DNA from: Siphonodentalium dalli
Taxonomy: Eukaryota > Mollusca > Scaphopoda > Gadilida > Siphonodentaliidae
Direction of reading: 5' to 3'
Length of the DNA: 64,000 nucleotides
Assembly: GCA_032622095.1 (NCBI GenBank)
Contig: CP136069.1
Coordinates: 82,174,958-82,238,957 of the forward strand
Shown here piece by piece: positions 31,179 through 42,784 of this stretch. Numbering within the stretch: position 1 is the first letter of the stretch; every line of letters begins with the position of its first letter. Made by a program: the position numbers and the translations under genes. A model generated the notes under the pieces. That model had not been told where the DNA came from and did not search any database. It saw only the letters and a program-made list of their open reading frames with translations.

Positions 31179-34100
31179 TTAAGAAATCTTTTTCAATGCC
31201 AATTTAATAAATATGCTCAGTCTTTTCAGAACGCTCATGTTTTCAAGAGAAAGTAGTCCATGGAATTTATTGCGGTTCGGATTATCCCAGTAATATTTTG
31301 GAATATATAATTCGCGTAAGTTTTTCAGCTCTTGGCATATGATCATAAAATGGTACTCATCACATGGGCTATTGCTGCACAAAACACAGTTTAAATCATT
31401 ATTATCTTTTCCTTTCGTCCATCTATTTTTTTCAACTGGCAATTTATGGTTTGATGTTCGTATTTTCAGTAAGAAATTAGATAAATGGGCTGGCAAATAT
31501 ACTAGATATCTATTCATTTTAATCGAGTTCTTTATGTTGCTGTAGAATATAGCTCTGGTAGATGAGGACGACTTCAGACTGTCGAAAAGATTACGTTCAT
31601 AATTTTCAATCAGTTTACTTTTTATGTATCTTAACGCTGTTTTGCTTAGCGATGACTGACTTGACCAAATGTGGTCCATGTTTACTTCGTGAAGGATCCC
31701 TTCCACAAATCTAATCCATTTGATCTTGTCTTGCAATAAGATATCGTCTTCATGTACATACCTCAATAAAAGAAATATGTTCTTTGCTAGTTCTGACCCA
31801 TCATGACTCACTAGCTTTGACCAATACGATAGCGCTCTATATTTTATTTCTATTAATATCGGATGCCTTCCAAGTTCTGCATATACCATATAATTAGGTG
31901 TACTCGATTTCATTGAAGTTATTATTTTACAAAACTTAAGGTGGAGCGTCTCTAGGGCCTGTATTCTTTCAAAACACCAGACCTCACTTCCGTATAGCAT
32001 AATTGGCAGAATCATACAATCAAATAGTTTCAGCGAAATATCGATAGGTAACTTGAGTTTGCGAATTTTGTTCAATAAACCATACATTGCCTTTGTCGCA
32101 GTATTTGTGGTACTCTTTATAGACTGACAAAATCTCCCATTGTAAAAAAATTGAATCCCAAGGTATTTTAATTCTTTTACAATTTGTATTTCCTGCCCTC
32201 TGTATGTGAACATAGGACAATTTCTTGGTAACTTTTTCGCGAAGATGATTGTTTTGGTCTTATTAATGTTCACTTCAAGTTTCCAAGCTTCAGCGTAATC
32301 TGCGAAGGCTAAAAGTGCGCGATTCATATTATCCTCTGAATCTGATAAAATGACAGTGTCATCCGCATATAATAGGCACAGTATATCGATGTAACATCCT
32401 AAATGCTCAAAATATTTTTCGTTTATAAAATTCAGATTTTCTATAACACAATCATTCAAAAAGCACTGTAAATCGTTCACGAATAGTGAAAATAAGAAAG
32501 GTGACATTGTTTCACCTTGAAATAAACCTACCTTGCTCACGAAAAAGTCTGACTGTGAGTTACAATTTTTCACGCATAATTTAATATTCGTATACATGCT
32601 TCTTATTACCCGCAAAATCTTACCGTTTATATCTGATCTCAGCAATTTGAGCCATAGCGCATCTCTCCAAACAGTATCAAAAGCTTTGCGGAAATCAATA
32701 AACGTACAGTATAGTTTCCGTCCGCTCTGAAGATATATATTTATCAATGCATGTAGTATAAATATATTATCAACAGTGGAGTGGCTTTTGCGAAATCCGG
32801 TTTGTGACTTACTAATTAAATCAATATCCTCTGCAAATGAGGTCAATCGGTTATTTAAAACGGAGGTAAACAGTTTTGCCAAACAGCTCAAAAGTGTGAT
32901 ACCTCGGTAAGAGTCTGGCATATTTGGATCACCCGACCCCTTATAAATGGGCTGTATTAGACCAACTGCCCAATCTTGGGGAAATAATCCACTATTTAGG
33001 ATCAGGTTGAAAAGACGAACGTATATGGGCATCATCTCATTTACTGAAGCCTTAATATATTCGTTAATTATTTGATCAGTACCTCCGGCCTTGCAATTTT
33101 TCAGCTTCCCTATGGCACTATAAATTTCTTCCTCGGATATGGGGTTATTTAGATATGACTCGTCGTTCTCGTCGAACTCCATATCTATAATGTCACACAT
33201 ATCAGAGTCGTCTATTTTATTATTTAGCGTCTTAAAATATTCTCCAAAGGTTTCAATATTTATTTTTGTTTTCCTCTTTTTGGGCTGCTTATCAGCGCAC
33301 ATTGAGTCGAGTTTGTCCCAGAAAGACTTCCCCGAATTCTTACATAGTTCCCTGAGCTCGGCTATTTCAGACTCACGTGATTGTTTGATTTTTGTATCCA
33401 TCACTTGTCTGTATTTTACACTGGCGTCTTTCAAAATTGCCTTGTTATAATCAGATTTGTTCAAATCGTATTGATGCTTGATACCATTGAAGTAATTTCT
33501 TGCTTCTCGACATTCATTATCGAACCAAGATTTGTTCTGGTGCACCTTTTCCCGCTTATTAAATTTCGGCCGATAGGTTCCCAGTGTGCGATTGGCCGCT
33601 GACTTCAATGAACGTACTACATGTCCACAAAGTTCGTCGACATCTGACTGGGTGACATTGGCGTCACTCTCTAAAGTGTCGAACACACACAAAATATCAT
33701 TAATCATATTGCGGTCAATATTGCTAGAGAAATATGTCCCCTTCTGTGGGTCCCACCGTTTTATTCTGGCATCAATGTGTGCCGATATGGGTATGTCATC
33801 AGCATCGCTTTCTCGAGACACTATTGGTGTCTTTAAATTCAAAACCAGATGTAACGCACCATGTATATCGGAGAATAGGGGACAGTGGTCATCGACTCGA
33901 AAGTTTTCTACCATACTGAAGAGACGCTTAGTTCCCAACGCGTAGTCTATCACTGTACGGTCTGAGGAAGTAAACTTCCCCACATTTCTGTCTTCACCAC
34001 ATCTTCCGTTCATAGTAATTAAGTTCATGGATTTACACATTGCTATTAGTTTATATCCATAGGCACTCACCTTACCTTTGTCCTGCGATACTCTATTGGG

Positions 34101-34511
34101 AACCTGCAACGTCTTACTAATATAAGAATTAGCACCCATAACATAATTTTCATTCATACATGTTATAACAGAATTCATATTATCACATATGTTATTATTT
34201 TCAAATATATGACGTAAATCACCCGGGTCATGGTCGGGGCTGAGATCATTCACATTGTTGATTCTGGCGTTAAAATCCCCAGTCAAAAGTAACAGTTCGC
34301 TTTCCCTCCTCAATTTACGTACATCGCGTTCGATATCCAAAACCCAGTCGTCGTTGCAATAACGTGTTCCGGTAGGGGGTATATATACGGCGCCTATTAG
34401 GAGTCCTTCCTGATTTTTACATTTCGTGTCTACCCGGATCCAGGCCACGTTATTACTCTCAGTTGCGTGGGGCACAATGTATTTATGTATTCCAACTTTG
34501 GCCGCTATCAA
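31179..34511 (-). CDS. LINE ORF2-like endonuclease/reverse transcriptase, N-terminally truncated
   Basis: One uninterrupted frame of 1110 codons. Residues 1-220 are the C-terminal two thirds of an apurinic-like endonuclease: TGDFNARI near 77-84 and DDHCPLFSD near 207-215, with the catalytic D-N and D-H pairs. Reverse transcriptase follows from about 450 to 850: GLFPQDW (508-514), YRGITLLS (535-542), TGFRKSHST (571-579), TFIDFRKAFDTVW (603-615), QGETMSPFLFSLFVNDL (665-681) and the catalytic LYADDTVIL (714-722). A C-terminal Cx2Cx8Hx4C knuckle occurs near 1040-1060 (CVLCSNSPC...H....C). It performs target-primed reverse transcription in the nucleus. The first roughly 80 endonuclease residues are missing and a stop lies upstream at the break. 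I leave the clade unassigned. Confidence 0.93.
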   Translation of the reverse strand: MIAAKVGIHKYIVPHATESNNVAWIRVDTKCKNQEGLLIGAVYIPPTGTRYCNDDWVLDIERDVRKLRRESELLLLTGDFNARINNVNDLSPDHDPGDLRHIFENNNICDNMNSVITCMNENYVMGANSYISKTLQVPNRVSQDKGKVSAYGYKLIAMCKSMNLITMNGRCGEDRNVGKFTSSDRTVIDYALGTKRLFSMVENFRVDDHCPLFSDIHGALHLVLNLKTPIVSRESDADDIPISAHIDARIKRWDPQKGTYFSSNIDRNMINDILCVFDTLESDANVTQSDVDELCGHVVRSLKSAANRTLGTYRPKFNKREKVHQNKSWFDNECREARNYFNGIKHQYDLNKSDYNKAILKDASVKYRQVMDTKIKQSRESEIAELRELCKNSGKSFWDKLDSMCADKQPKKRKTKINIETFGEYFKTLNNKIDDSDMCDIIDMEFDENDESYLNNPISEEEIYSAIGKLKNCKAGGTDQIINEYIKASVNEMMPIYVRLFNLILNSGLFPQDWAVGLIQPIYKGSGDPNMPDSYRGITLLSCLAKLFTSVLNNRLTSFAEDIDLISKSQTGFRKSHSTVDNIFILHALINIYLQSGRKLYCTFIDFRKAFDTVWRDALWLKLLRSDINGKILRVIRSMYTNIKLCVKNCNSQSDFFVSKVGLFQGETMSPFLFSLFVNDLQCFLNDCVIENLNFINEKYFEHLGCYIDILCLLYADDTVILSDSEDNMNRALLAFADYAEAWKLEVNINKTKTIIFAKKLPRNCPMFTYRGQEIQIVKELKYLGIQFFYNGRFCQSIKSTTNTATKAMYGLLNKIRKLKLPIDISLKLFDCMILPIMLYGSEVWCFERIQALETLHLKFCKIITSMKSSTPNYMVYAELGRHPILIEIKYRALSYWSKLVSHDGSELAKNIFLLLRYVHEDDILLQDKIKWIRFVEGILHEVNMDHIWSSQSSLSKTALRYIKSKLIENYERNLFDSLKSSSSTRAIFYSNIKNSIKMNRYLVYLPAHLSNFLLKIRTSNHKLPVEKNRWTKGKDNNDLNCVLCSNSPCDEYHFMIICQELKNLRELYIPKYYWDNPNRNKFHGLLSLENMSVLKRLSIFIKLALKKIS

Positions 34512-34535
34512 AATCCCACATGTCTATATTTATTT

Positions 34536-36595
34536 TCCTCGGCTAAAAAAATGCCGACGCAAATTCATTTCGCGTCGGCTTTTGCCTCGGCACTGCCCAT
34601 TGTCGATGCTAATTCCCAGGGCTGCCGTATACTATTTGCATTGAAGTCTCACGGTGCTACCAACTACCAATTACCACTAATAAATAGTCTCACAAATGAC
34701 GAATTCCTCATGAATAAATAAAATGGAAATTTGAAACCGAATGTGGTCCTTAATGTGTGGTGTTGAGCGCTATGGTCGAAGGGATATAACTCTAAAAAAG
34801 TATGCGAAAATGCACGTGGGCCTTGTTATATGATTATATTCCTTTATTTCAAAGTTAATGTTTTCTCTGTCGGCAAACTGTCAGCGGCCATGTTTTTATG
34901 CAAATGAGCCCAAAATGATTCGTTCCCATCTAGACGCCAATGTTATCATCCATCAAAAAGTTCATGATGATCAGTGCATCGGTACGGTCATGTAATAAAC
35001 ATGTAATCAGCAGCTATGTTCGAAATTATAAACGGTACTTTCATGCTATCCGTCTCCGGATCATAGTTTTAAAGTTTCCGCATATTTCGGTACCATTTCC
35101 GCTACTCAGATTCTAGAACGGGTGATGGAGGTGTCGCAGATTTGTGTTCGTTGGTGAATTTACAATACATTACCGAAATAAAGTGAGGTTTTCGAAGAAC
35201 TGGAAAAATATACCTATGGAATGTTGTAGATTGGCATCTAAGGTGTAAGAGGTACCAAAAGTTTTTAGTGAAAATATATTTTTTGTAGGAATACAGTTGA
35301 GTTCAAAATGGGTGGCAACAAATTCGTGTTTCGTTCCTTCCGTGACCTATGGTCCCGGGTGGTGGTTCTGCCAATGAAAGAGGGGTTTTGACCAAGCTCA
35401 TGTGATCAGTGGTATGGCATATGTTAGATAATGAGCTGGTTGACAGACTAATCGGGAAATAATTAGAAATTATGAAATTTTGTGTATTCTGCACAATGAC
35501 CTAGGTTTACAGATAGTCAGCAATTTATAAAAACAAAAAAATCTCAATTATAACAGCTTCTGAAACAGGTTAAACTGTTATTTGTACTAACTGAGATCAT
35601 TCCCAGCCACAAGAGTGATATCAGTAGAGTTTTATGAGATTTTAGACCAATTTTAGTGAAATTTGGGGGGTGGGTGTCAAAAAATTAGGACTTAAAATTT
35701 TTTTTTGCAGGTTTGGGGGTGGTGGCTCCCCGAAAATGCCAGATGCAAAAAAAACGGCATACCTACCTGTAAATTTTTTACTACCCCCCCCCCCACCCTG
35801 ATCGTATTTCATGTTTTGTGTAATTGTGTTTATTGTGTACATGTATATGCAACATCTAATAACTGTGTGAAGGATGTGAAAAAGTTCACAACGAAGTATT
35901 TTCAAGCATGGGAACTATAGAAATAGTAAATCAGATGCGAAAATTGACATTGCTTGCCTTTTGGCATGAAGTTGTAATAGAAAGGTTGTGAAAAAAATTA
36001 AAATTTATCCCTGTATATGTAATGCTTCTAAGTTCAAAAATAGTTTGAATGATATAATTGCTTACACAATAATTAAGTCCAAATAAAATTAATGTTCTGC
36101 TTCCCAGACACTGTCTCCTCATAACAAATATGGCATTGTGATTGCTTTTTAAGGCTCGATAACCGGAAATAAATATTATAAATCATCCTGATACTCGCTG
36201 ACAGTTCACATAATTTACCGTTGACAATACATGTTGCTTGAGACATTTCAACTTATATTTTATATTCCCCTTTGTTTTTTTCTGATAATATTTAAGTTTG
36301 CTTTTTGGTTTGTTTAAACTATATATGTACATGGGATTTAGAACAGATTGTTAAATTAAAATTAACGTAAGACTGAATCATGAAAAGACACTTTTGGCAC
36401 CAAAAAATATGTTGTTTTTTTAATAAGGGCGTAAATATATAAAAAGCTGGAAATTTTGTTGTAAAAGGTTGGAATAAAAACCTGTCAACCGGGTAATTAA
36501 GCAGTGTATATAATATATTTACCTATACCTGCTTACTTACCGACTGCCTGACTGCCCTTTTTGTAAAAACAAATGTGTCCAAGAAACAGATAGTC
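34536..36595. other. No gene recognised
   Basis: Ordinary AT-rich DNA. Small features: a hairpin at about 34553-34580 and poly-T/poly-C runs at 35698-35708 and 35784-35796. No frame exceeds about 90 codons with recognisable content. Confidence 0.4.
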
Positions 36596-36832
36596 AACTT
36601 TGTGATATAATTAAACGGACATGGCTCATTCGAACCCTAAAATTTATGTATACGAAAATCGAGAAAAGGGGTCTCAAAACATGCATATGCAAGCTATTCC
36701 CGAGCTAATTCGTCGATATAGCGCTAAAACGCATTTTGTTAGTTATATTTTTTGCGTAAATTTGATATCGTTTCTCTGTTCCGGTTAAATTTGTATAATC
36801 AGCCAATTTTCCGAGTGATGCCGGCAGCGCTC

Positions 36833-36903
36833 CATTCGGCAAACCTCGTCAGATTCCGTCACCCTTGGCCCACAAAGGTCACAGGTCGAGGAGTTCAGAA
36901 TGG
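36833..36903. mobile_element. 71-bp insertion with 9-bp target duplication
   Basis: A perfect duplication GCAGCGCTC flanks it (36824-36832 and 36904-36912). Ends CATTCGGCAAACCTCG and CGAGGAGTTCAGAATGG form an imperfect inverted repeat. The paralogous copy at about 4767-4790 reads through the site without the insert, so this is a true insertion. A miniature Mutator-like element fits the 9-bp duplication. Confidence 0.8.
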
Positions 36904-37255
36904 GCAGCGCTCGTGTGTTTTCGGAAATAAGTGCATTCTCGATATCGCCATGTTTGTGACGTAATATTGTTCAAATTTCCCCAGCGTCTCTATCATTTTC
37001 GGTACGCGATAGTGTGTTTCCGTTGGATCTTATTTGTCCATGCGAGAATAATAATCTCTATTGACAAGGATGTAAAAATAGAACGGTTTTCCAGTTTGAT
37101 ACACAATGTCAACATGAATTTTAGTCATTCACATTGATCCTTGGAACACAATGATGTTTCTCAAATATATGTACTAATCGCAATTTTGTAGGCAATAATT
37201 TTCAGTTGAGTGTGTCGATGAACTGCAGTTAGTTAAATTCCGTAGTTCTTTTTAA

Positions 37256-37560
37256 AGGTACTTAATCCGATCAGACGGTCCCCATACCATCAAGATACAA
37301 CAGCATCAACATTTCTTCAAAATACGCTTTAGTTATCAGAATCGATGTATTGCAACAACATAATGCTAATCACTGTCAACTATAGTATCACATTTCCCAA
37401 AGCTTGTTGTTTATCAACATTTTGTTCAACAAAATATGGCCGTATAATCACAAAAGTATCACATAAATTTACCGTATTACAACTTTACTTTAGAGTTATC
37501 CATCTTCATCCGGAATTTTGTCCAAGACCCTCCGTTTGACCACGTGTTTCTGGGCCACAT
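37256..37560 (+). mobile_element. TTAA MITE, truncated copy
   Basis: TTAA at 37252-37255 is followed by AGGTACTTAATCCGATCAGA. The interior keeps 'gttatcagaatcgat', 'gtcaactatagta', 'ttatcaacattttgttcaac' and 'gagttatccatcttcatcc', the same order as in the 4-kb copy. The far end is lost near 37560. Confidence 0.75.
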
Positions 37561-37672
37561 AAAGTTTTGACCTAGCAAATATTTGGACTAAGTTGGTTTT
37601 TATTCCATTTTAAAGAGGAATAATAATCATATCCTCTATAGCATATCCAAAATCCAATAAATCCGCTTAGGG

Positions 37673-39110
37673 CAAAATGTTCTATTCAAAATGGCATCCA
37701 TGATGACAATAATTGGTATTGAAAAATGTTGATTTTCTGTGATAGATGGCTTTAGGTGCACCAACTATCGCCAAGTTAGTAATAAAATGAAATATACACA
37801 AACAATGCTTAGTCGTAAACCATATAATTGTGTAGAATGGCTGTACCAACTTGGCCATATCACACCTGTAACCCCATTTGATATTGGAATAGTTAGAAAA
37901 TAGACATGAAAAATAACACAAAAACAGCGTCTTCATGCACCATCGGTTTCAGTAGTAGAATAGGATTAAATTTGTTTTATATTATTTTTCCTCAAAATGT
38001 GTTTACATTGTTTACACGCCGTTCCCGGGACATAACTTTTCAAATTATACAGCAGTGCGGAACACAAAGCTCACATCTTCTACTTTCATATGATATCTAA
38101 TTTTTCCGTGTGTTAAAAAAATATATCCAAAACAGTTAATCCATGCATGTAGATAATTAACACAGTTCAAATGCTACGTGCGTGTGTGCACACTCACCCG
38201 CCTGCACAGTCTATCTTGTCTACAGTTGATTTCAACATATACACATGCAATGGACGGATCTACGTAAATTGTGAAAAACTATATATATGCATATATACTA
38301 TGCTAGATCATATCATGAATCGCTACCCTGGCTACGCCCGTAGAGATAATTCTATGCACCAGTTCAATTAATGTGAAATTTTTCATGTTCAGATAGGGAA
38401 GTTTATAAACATTTAAAAAAAACCAGTGCAGCTAATATATTCTTAGTTAATATCGTTCCTCAGTAAATAGTGTATTCCACTGTGTACGTAGTTCACGAAG
38501 ATCCCAACTCGATGTTGCATGAAATATGGAGTATAACACCCCCTATTGTGAAATATATTATGAAGGAACAAGTAATAAATAAATATAGTCACTGAGTTTT
38601 TTTTTTTTCATGTTATAAAGTTCTCCATCAGAACATTAAAACGTTCCCATATTTTTAGCTGGTTGAATGTGATCTCTACGGTAGCCAGAGTATAAATTCA
38701 TGACATGATCTAATACTTGGTGACCCATTCCTATATTCTATCAGAAATATATTCAACATATACTGCACATCATGCAATTTACTACGATAATGATGTTGGA
38801 TTGAAATTTAAATACAAATGCATCTCAACATAATTACTTATTATACATGTGTAAAACGTCTCGGATAAATTCAGGATGACCGTCCTATCATTAAATTCTT
38901 GTCAACGGAGACCATTTTCACACAGGGACACATACGATCAAATTGAAACACTTTATCGCGTACCGGAAATTATAAGACGCCGGGGAAGCTTATTTACGAA
39001 TACACCCGGAAATCCTCGGCTGTTGTCGGTGGTTATTGCATCATCCAAAATGGCAGGTTGATAAAAATGTTCGGGACCCGAACATTTCGATTTTGTTGTA
39101 ATTTTCATGA
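37673..39110. other. No gene recognised; one perfect short palindrome
   Basis: AT-rich DNA. The only clear structure is a 23-bp palindrome at 39065-39087 with 11-bp arms (AAATGTTCGGG) around one base. Frames at 37682, 38876 and 39058 have no recognisable motif. Confidence 0.45.
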
Positions 39111-39250
39111 CTTGAATGCGTCTTTATGGGACATATATTGGTCGTTGAAAGGTAGTTTGGGTATTTATCTACCTATTTTGATACCTGAAAAATTTCAAAA
39201 GCGAATATTATTTTGTGTATTTTGGAGCGCAAACCGCCATGTGGCTTTAA

Positions 39251-39827
39251 AGGGGTACTGTACGCCATTTTCAATAAATTTCCGGTGATAACAACGATCT
39301 AATATCGATAATATATATAAACATAAGTAATTTGAGTCGAAGATGTATTCTGTAAACGCTCAGGTTAATAGGCTATCTTAAAATCAAAGTTAATAATTTG
39401 ATATAAATTTCATTTATGACTGGAGCCATAAAATGGCGTAAAGTAAATTACGAATTTCCGTGTGCAAGACGTAATCAAATTAATTGAGGGATACTGGGTT
39501 GGTAAACAGATGGCACACGCGATCGTTTAAAACATTATGATGATACGGGGAGAAAGCCCAAGCCACTCACTGACTAGTGACGATACAATAACTTAAATGT
39601 GTATATGGGAGTAGTATGCATATAATATAACTTTTATTTGATACATTTGGTTGAAAAATGTACAAAAATTACTCGACGACAATTTGTATTTTTGCATTCC
39701 GGTAAATTTGTCATCCGTAACACTACTTCGTACTCAACAGACTTTCAAATAATGAAAAAACTGTTACCTTATTCTCCGACTCGGAGACTATAGAAACCAA
39801 CAACAACATTTGGCGTACAGTACCCCT
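39251..39827. mobile_element. TTAA-flanked MITE, 577 bp, copy 1
   Basis: TTAA lies at 39247-39250 and 39828-39831. The inverted repeat AGGGGTACTGTACGCCA at the left is perfect against TGGCGTACAGTACCCCT at the right. The interior is noncoding. TTAA duplication suggests piggyBac-type mobilisation. Confidence 0.87.
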
Positions 39828-40622
39828 TTAAGACACATGAAAATAACACGACAAAGCATATCTTCTTCTTTTTATAAAATTTATCATCTAAAACTGTCTT
39901 AGTACAGTAGCTATAGTAACATCAGATTCCCTGAATGATCTCCGTCGATATCATTTCCTCTTGTTAACACTGACAGCTAACTCTTTTCCTGAAAGAATGA
40001 TATAATTTCCTTTAAACCCTATAATACAAGGTTAGAAAAAAAGTTAATATTGAACTGAGCTACTTAAGCCCCTGATGAATAAATATGTGTTATATACCCG
40101 GTAGGCAATCAAATAATGTTAAAACATTGGAACTATTTGTTTATAGTACGCAAGAATATACGTTAGAATGTCGTTTTGATTTTTCACGCGATTGATGTGA
40201 CTTCAGTTCATTCATGATTTTGATCAGTCAACGATACGCAACTGCAGTAACGATACGGATGCTTTTATCGCCCATTCGTTATCGCCCATTGTATCAGGGA
40301 ATTTCATAGGAAATGGTAGATAAATAGGTTTATCCATAACTCGCCCTTCACGTATTGACATATCACCTATTGTTTCCATTGGTTTGGATGGGTAGAGAGC
40401 TAGCCTAAATTATTTTTATCAAAATGGCTACATATAACCATGAATTGCGCTTAAGCGCAATGATTAAGTTATACATATAAGTCTTGAATGCGTCTTTATG
40501 GGACATATATTGGTCGTTGAAAGGTAGTTTGGGTATTTATCTACCTATTTTGATACCTGAAAAATTTCAAAAGCGAATATTATTTTGTGTATTTTGGAGC
40601 GCAAACCGCCATGTGGCTTTAA

Positions 40623-41199
40623 AGGGGTACTGTACGCCATTTTCAATAAATTTCCGGTGATAACAACGATCTAATATCGATAATATATATAAACATAAGT
40701 AATTTGAGTCGAAGATGTATTCTGTAAACGCTCAGGTTAATAGGCTATCTTAAAATCAAAGTTAATAATTTGATATAAATTTCATTTATGACTGGAGCCA
40801 TAAAATGGCGTAAAGTAAATTACGAATTTCCGTGTGCAAGACGTAATCAAATTAATTGAGGGATACTGGGTTGGTAAACAGATGGCACACGCGATCGTTT
40901 AAAACATTATGATGATACGGGGAGAAAGCCCAAGCCACTCACTGACTAGTGACGATACAATAACTTAAATGTGTATATGGGAGTAGTATGCATATAATAT
41001 AACTTTTATTTGATACATTTGGTTGAAAAATGTACAAAAATTACTCGACGACAATTTGTATTTTTGCATTCCGGTAAATTTGTCATCCGTAACACTACTT
41101 CGTACTCAACAGACTTTCAAATAATGAAAAAACTGTTACCTTATTCTCCGACTCGGAGACTATAGAAACCAACAACAACATTTGGCGTACAGTACCCCT
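40623..41199. mobile_element. TTAA-flanked MITE, 577 bp, copy 2
   Basis: The same element carried along in the second copy of the 1372-bp tandem duplication, with identical ends and flanking TTAA. It is not an independent insertion. Confidence 0.85.
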
Positions 41200-41853
41200 T
41201 TAAGACACATGAAAATAACACGACAAAGCATATCTTCTTCTTTTTATAAAATTTATCATCTAAAACTGTCTTAGTACAGTAGCTATAGTAACATCAGATT
41301 CCCTGAATGATCTCCGTCGATATCATTTCCTCTTGTTAACACTGACAGCTAACTCTTTTCCTGAAAGAATGATATAATTTCCTTTAAACCCTATAATACA
41401 AGGTTAGAAAAAAAGTTAATATTGAACTGAGCTACTTAAGCCCCTGATGAATAAATATGTGTTATATACCCGGTAGGCAATCAAATAATGTTAAAACATT
41501 GGAACTATTTGTTTATAGTACGCAAGAATATACGTTGGAATGTCGTTTTGATTTTTCACGCGATTGATGTGACTTCAGTTCATTCATGATTTTGATCAGT
41601 CAACGATACGCAACTGCAGTAACGATACGGATGCTTTTATCGCCCATTCGTTATCGCCCATTGTATCAGGGAATTTCATAGGAAATGGTAGATAAATAGG
41701 TTTATCCATAACTCGCCCTTCACGTATTGACATATCACCTATTGTTTCCATTGGTTTGGATGGGTAGAGAGCTAGCCTAAATTATTTTATCAAAATGGCT
41801 ACATATAACCATGAATTGCGCTTAAGCGCAATGATTAAGTTATACATATAAGT

Positions 41854-42563
41854 CAAAACTTTATAATATATGTTATCCTTATTCCGCGAACGTTTTGCTC
41901 GATTTGCCACGACCATGTTTACCAATTGGTGTATATCGCGGGAGCAACTCATGGGATAACACATTCAAATGTTCTGATTTGTTTCTAAGGTATTCTACTT
42001 TTCTACTTATTCTTTAGTCCCATATATATCACGCTGAACTAAATTACAAGGGTTGCTCACTAAAATCCACAAACACAGAAGAAAAGTATGGATTACAAAT
42101 GTGAATTTCGAAGGGAAAAAGATCATGTTTTGTAGAACAAATTGCTTACATGTATCCGCAAACAACCCATCGTTACTTTCAAAATACAGTTGATCAAAAT
42201 ACGCGATTTTAGCATGACATGTTGCCTTAAAAGTAACCCTACCATACGTTCCGATTCACGACACGCACATTTTCAGCGTTCCAATTCCTGACATGGATAA
42301 ATGTTTACCGCAATCCAGTTAATTGCTTCATTTTGCTGGCTCCACGGCGATTCTACATGACTGTAAATTGTCCTATAATGATTACCTAAGTAGAACGAAT
42401 TAGTAACTTATACTACAACAGATCTACGTCACTGGTGTTGATTTTGATGCGATGTTTTTTTTTTATTTTCCTACAATATCTTGAGGTACTTTATTAAAAA
42501 GACCAAACATACATGTACATGTATATGGGAAGTCAAATTGACATTTATAAATAATTGAGCGTG
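41854..42563. other. No gene recognised
   Basis: AT-rich DNA between the tandem duplication and the MITE that hosts the giant foldback element. Confidence 0.45.
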
Positions 42564-42606
42564 AAGGTACTCAATCCGATTCGATGGTCCCCATATCATC
42601 AGATTC

Positions 42607-42637
<31 letters not shown>

Positions 42638-42784
42638 ATTTTTTTAATGCTGCTCCAGTTATCAGAATCGATTAATTGCCCAAAAATAAACCAGTCAACT
42701 ATAGTACAAAATATCCCAAAACCTCAGCTCCATGAATTCCGTTCCCAGTTCCCAGTTCCCAGTTCCCTATTCTCCTAAAATTAC

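Larger units (their letters stand above)
31020..34535 (-). mobile_element. Non-LTR retrotransposon, 5'-truncated
   Basis: It comprises the 1110-codon frame plus a short 3' region ending in the TATA/TACA tract. The frame continues upstream for a few residues (CGILIAAKVG) before a stop near 34530. A small hairpin with 8-bp arms GCCGACGC/GCGTCGGC sits just beyond (about 34553-34580). There is no ORF1 and no visible target duplication. 5' truncation is the usual outcome of LINE insertion; an open frame this long implies a recent insertion. Confidence 0.8.
36600..37672 (+). repeat. Dispersed repeat, inverted partner of 3.6-5.0 kb
   Basis: Collinear in reverse complement with 3610-4990: shares 'cgaaaatcgagaaaaggggtc', 'agctaattcgtcgatatagc', 'gccggcagcgctc', 'ggaaataagtgcattctcgat' and 'cctagcaaatatttggacta'. 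It carries the TTAA MITE at the same place (from 37256) and a private 71-bp insertion at 36833-36903. About 380 bp present in the 4-kb copy are missing at 37556-37566. Confidence 0.75.
39111..41853 (+). repeat. Tandem duplication, two 1372-bp copies
   Basis: Copy 1 is 39111-40482 and copy 2 is 40483-41853. By eye I find two differences: a substitution (cgttAgaatg versus cgttGgaatg) and one T lost from a T-run near the end. The copies abut with no spacer. The unit contains a TTAA-flanked MITE and near its end the palindrome GCGCTTAAGCGC. Either a very recent duplication or an assembly artefact. Confidence 0.92.

Noticed and set aside
31339-33945. Plus-strand frames across 31.3-33.9 kb
   Set aside because: Antisense shadows of the LINE reverse transcriptase frame.
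39111-41853. Two LTRs of a retrotransposon
   Set aside because: The copies abut directly with no internal region, no primer-binding site and no TG..CA ends. They are a tandem duplication.
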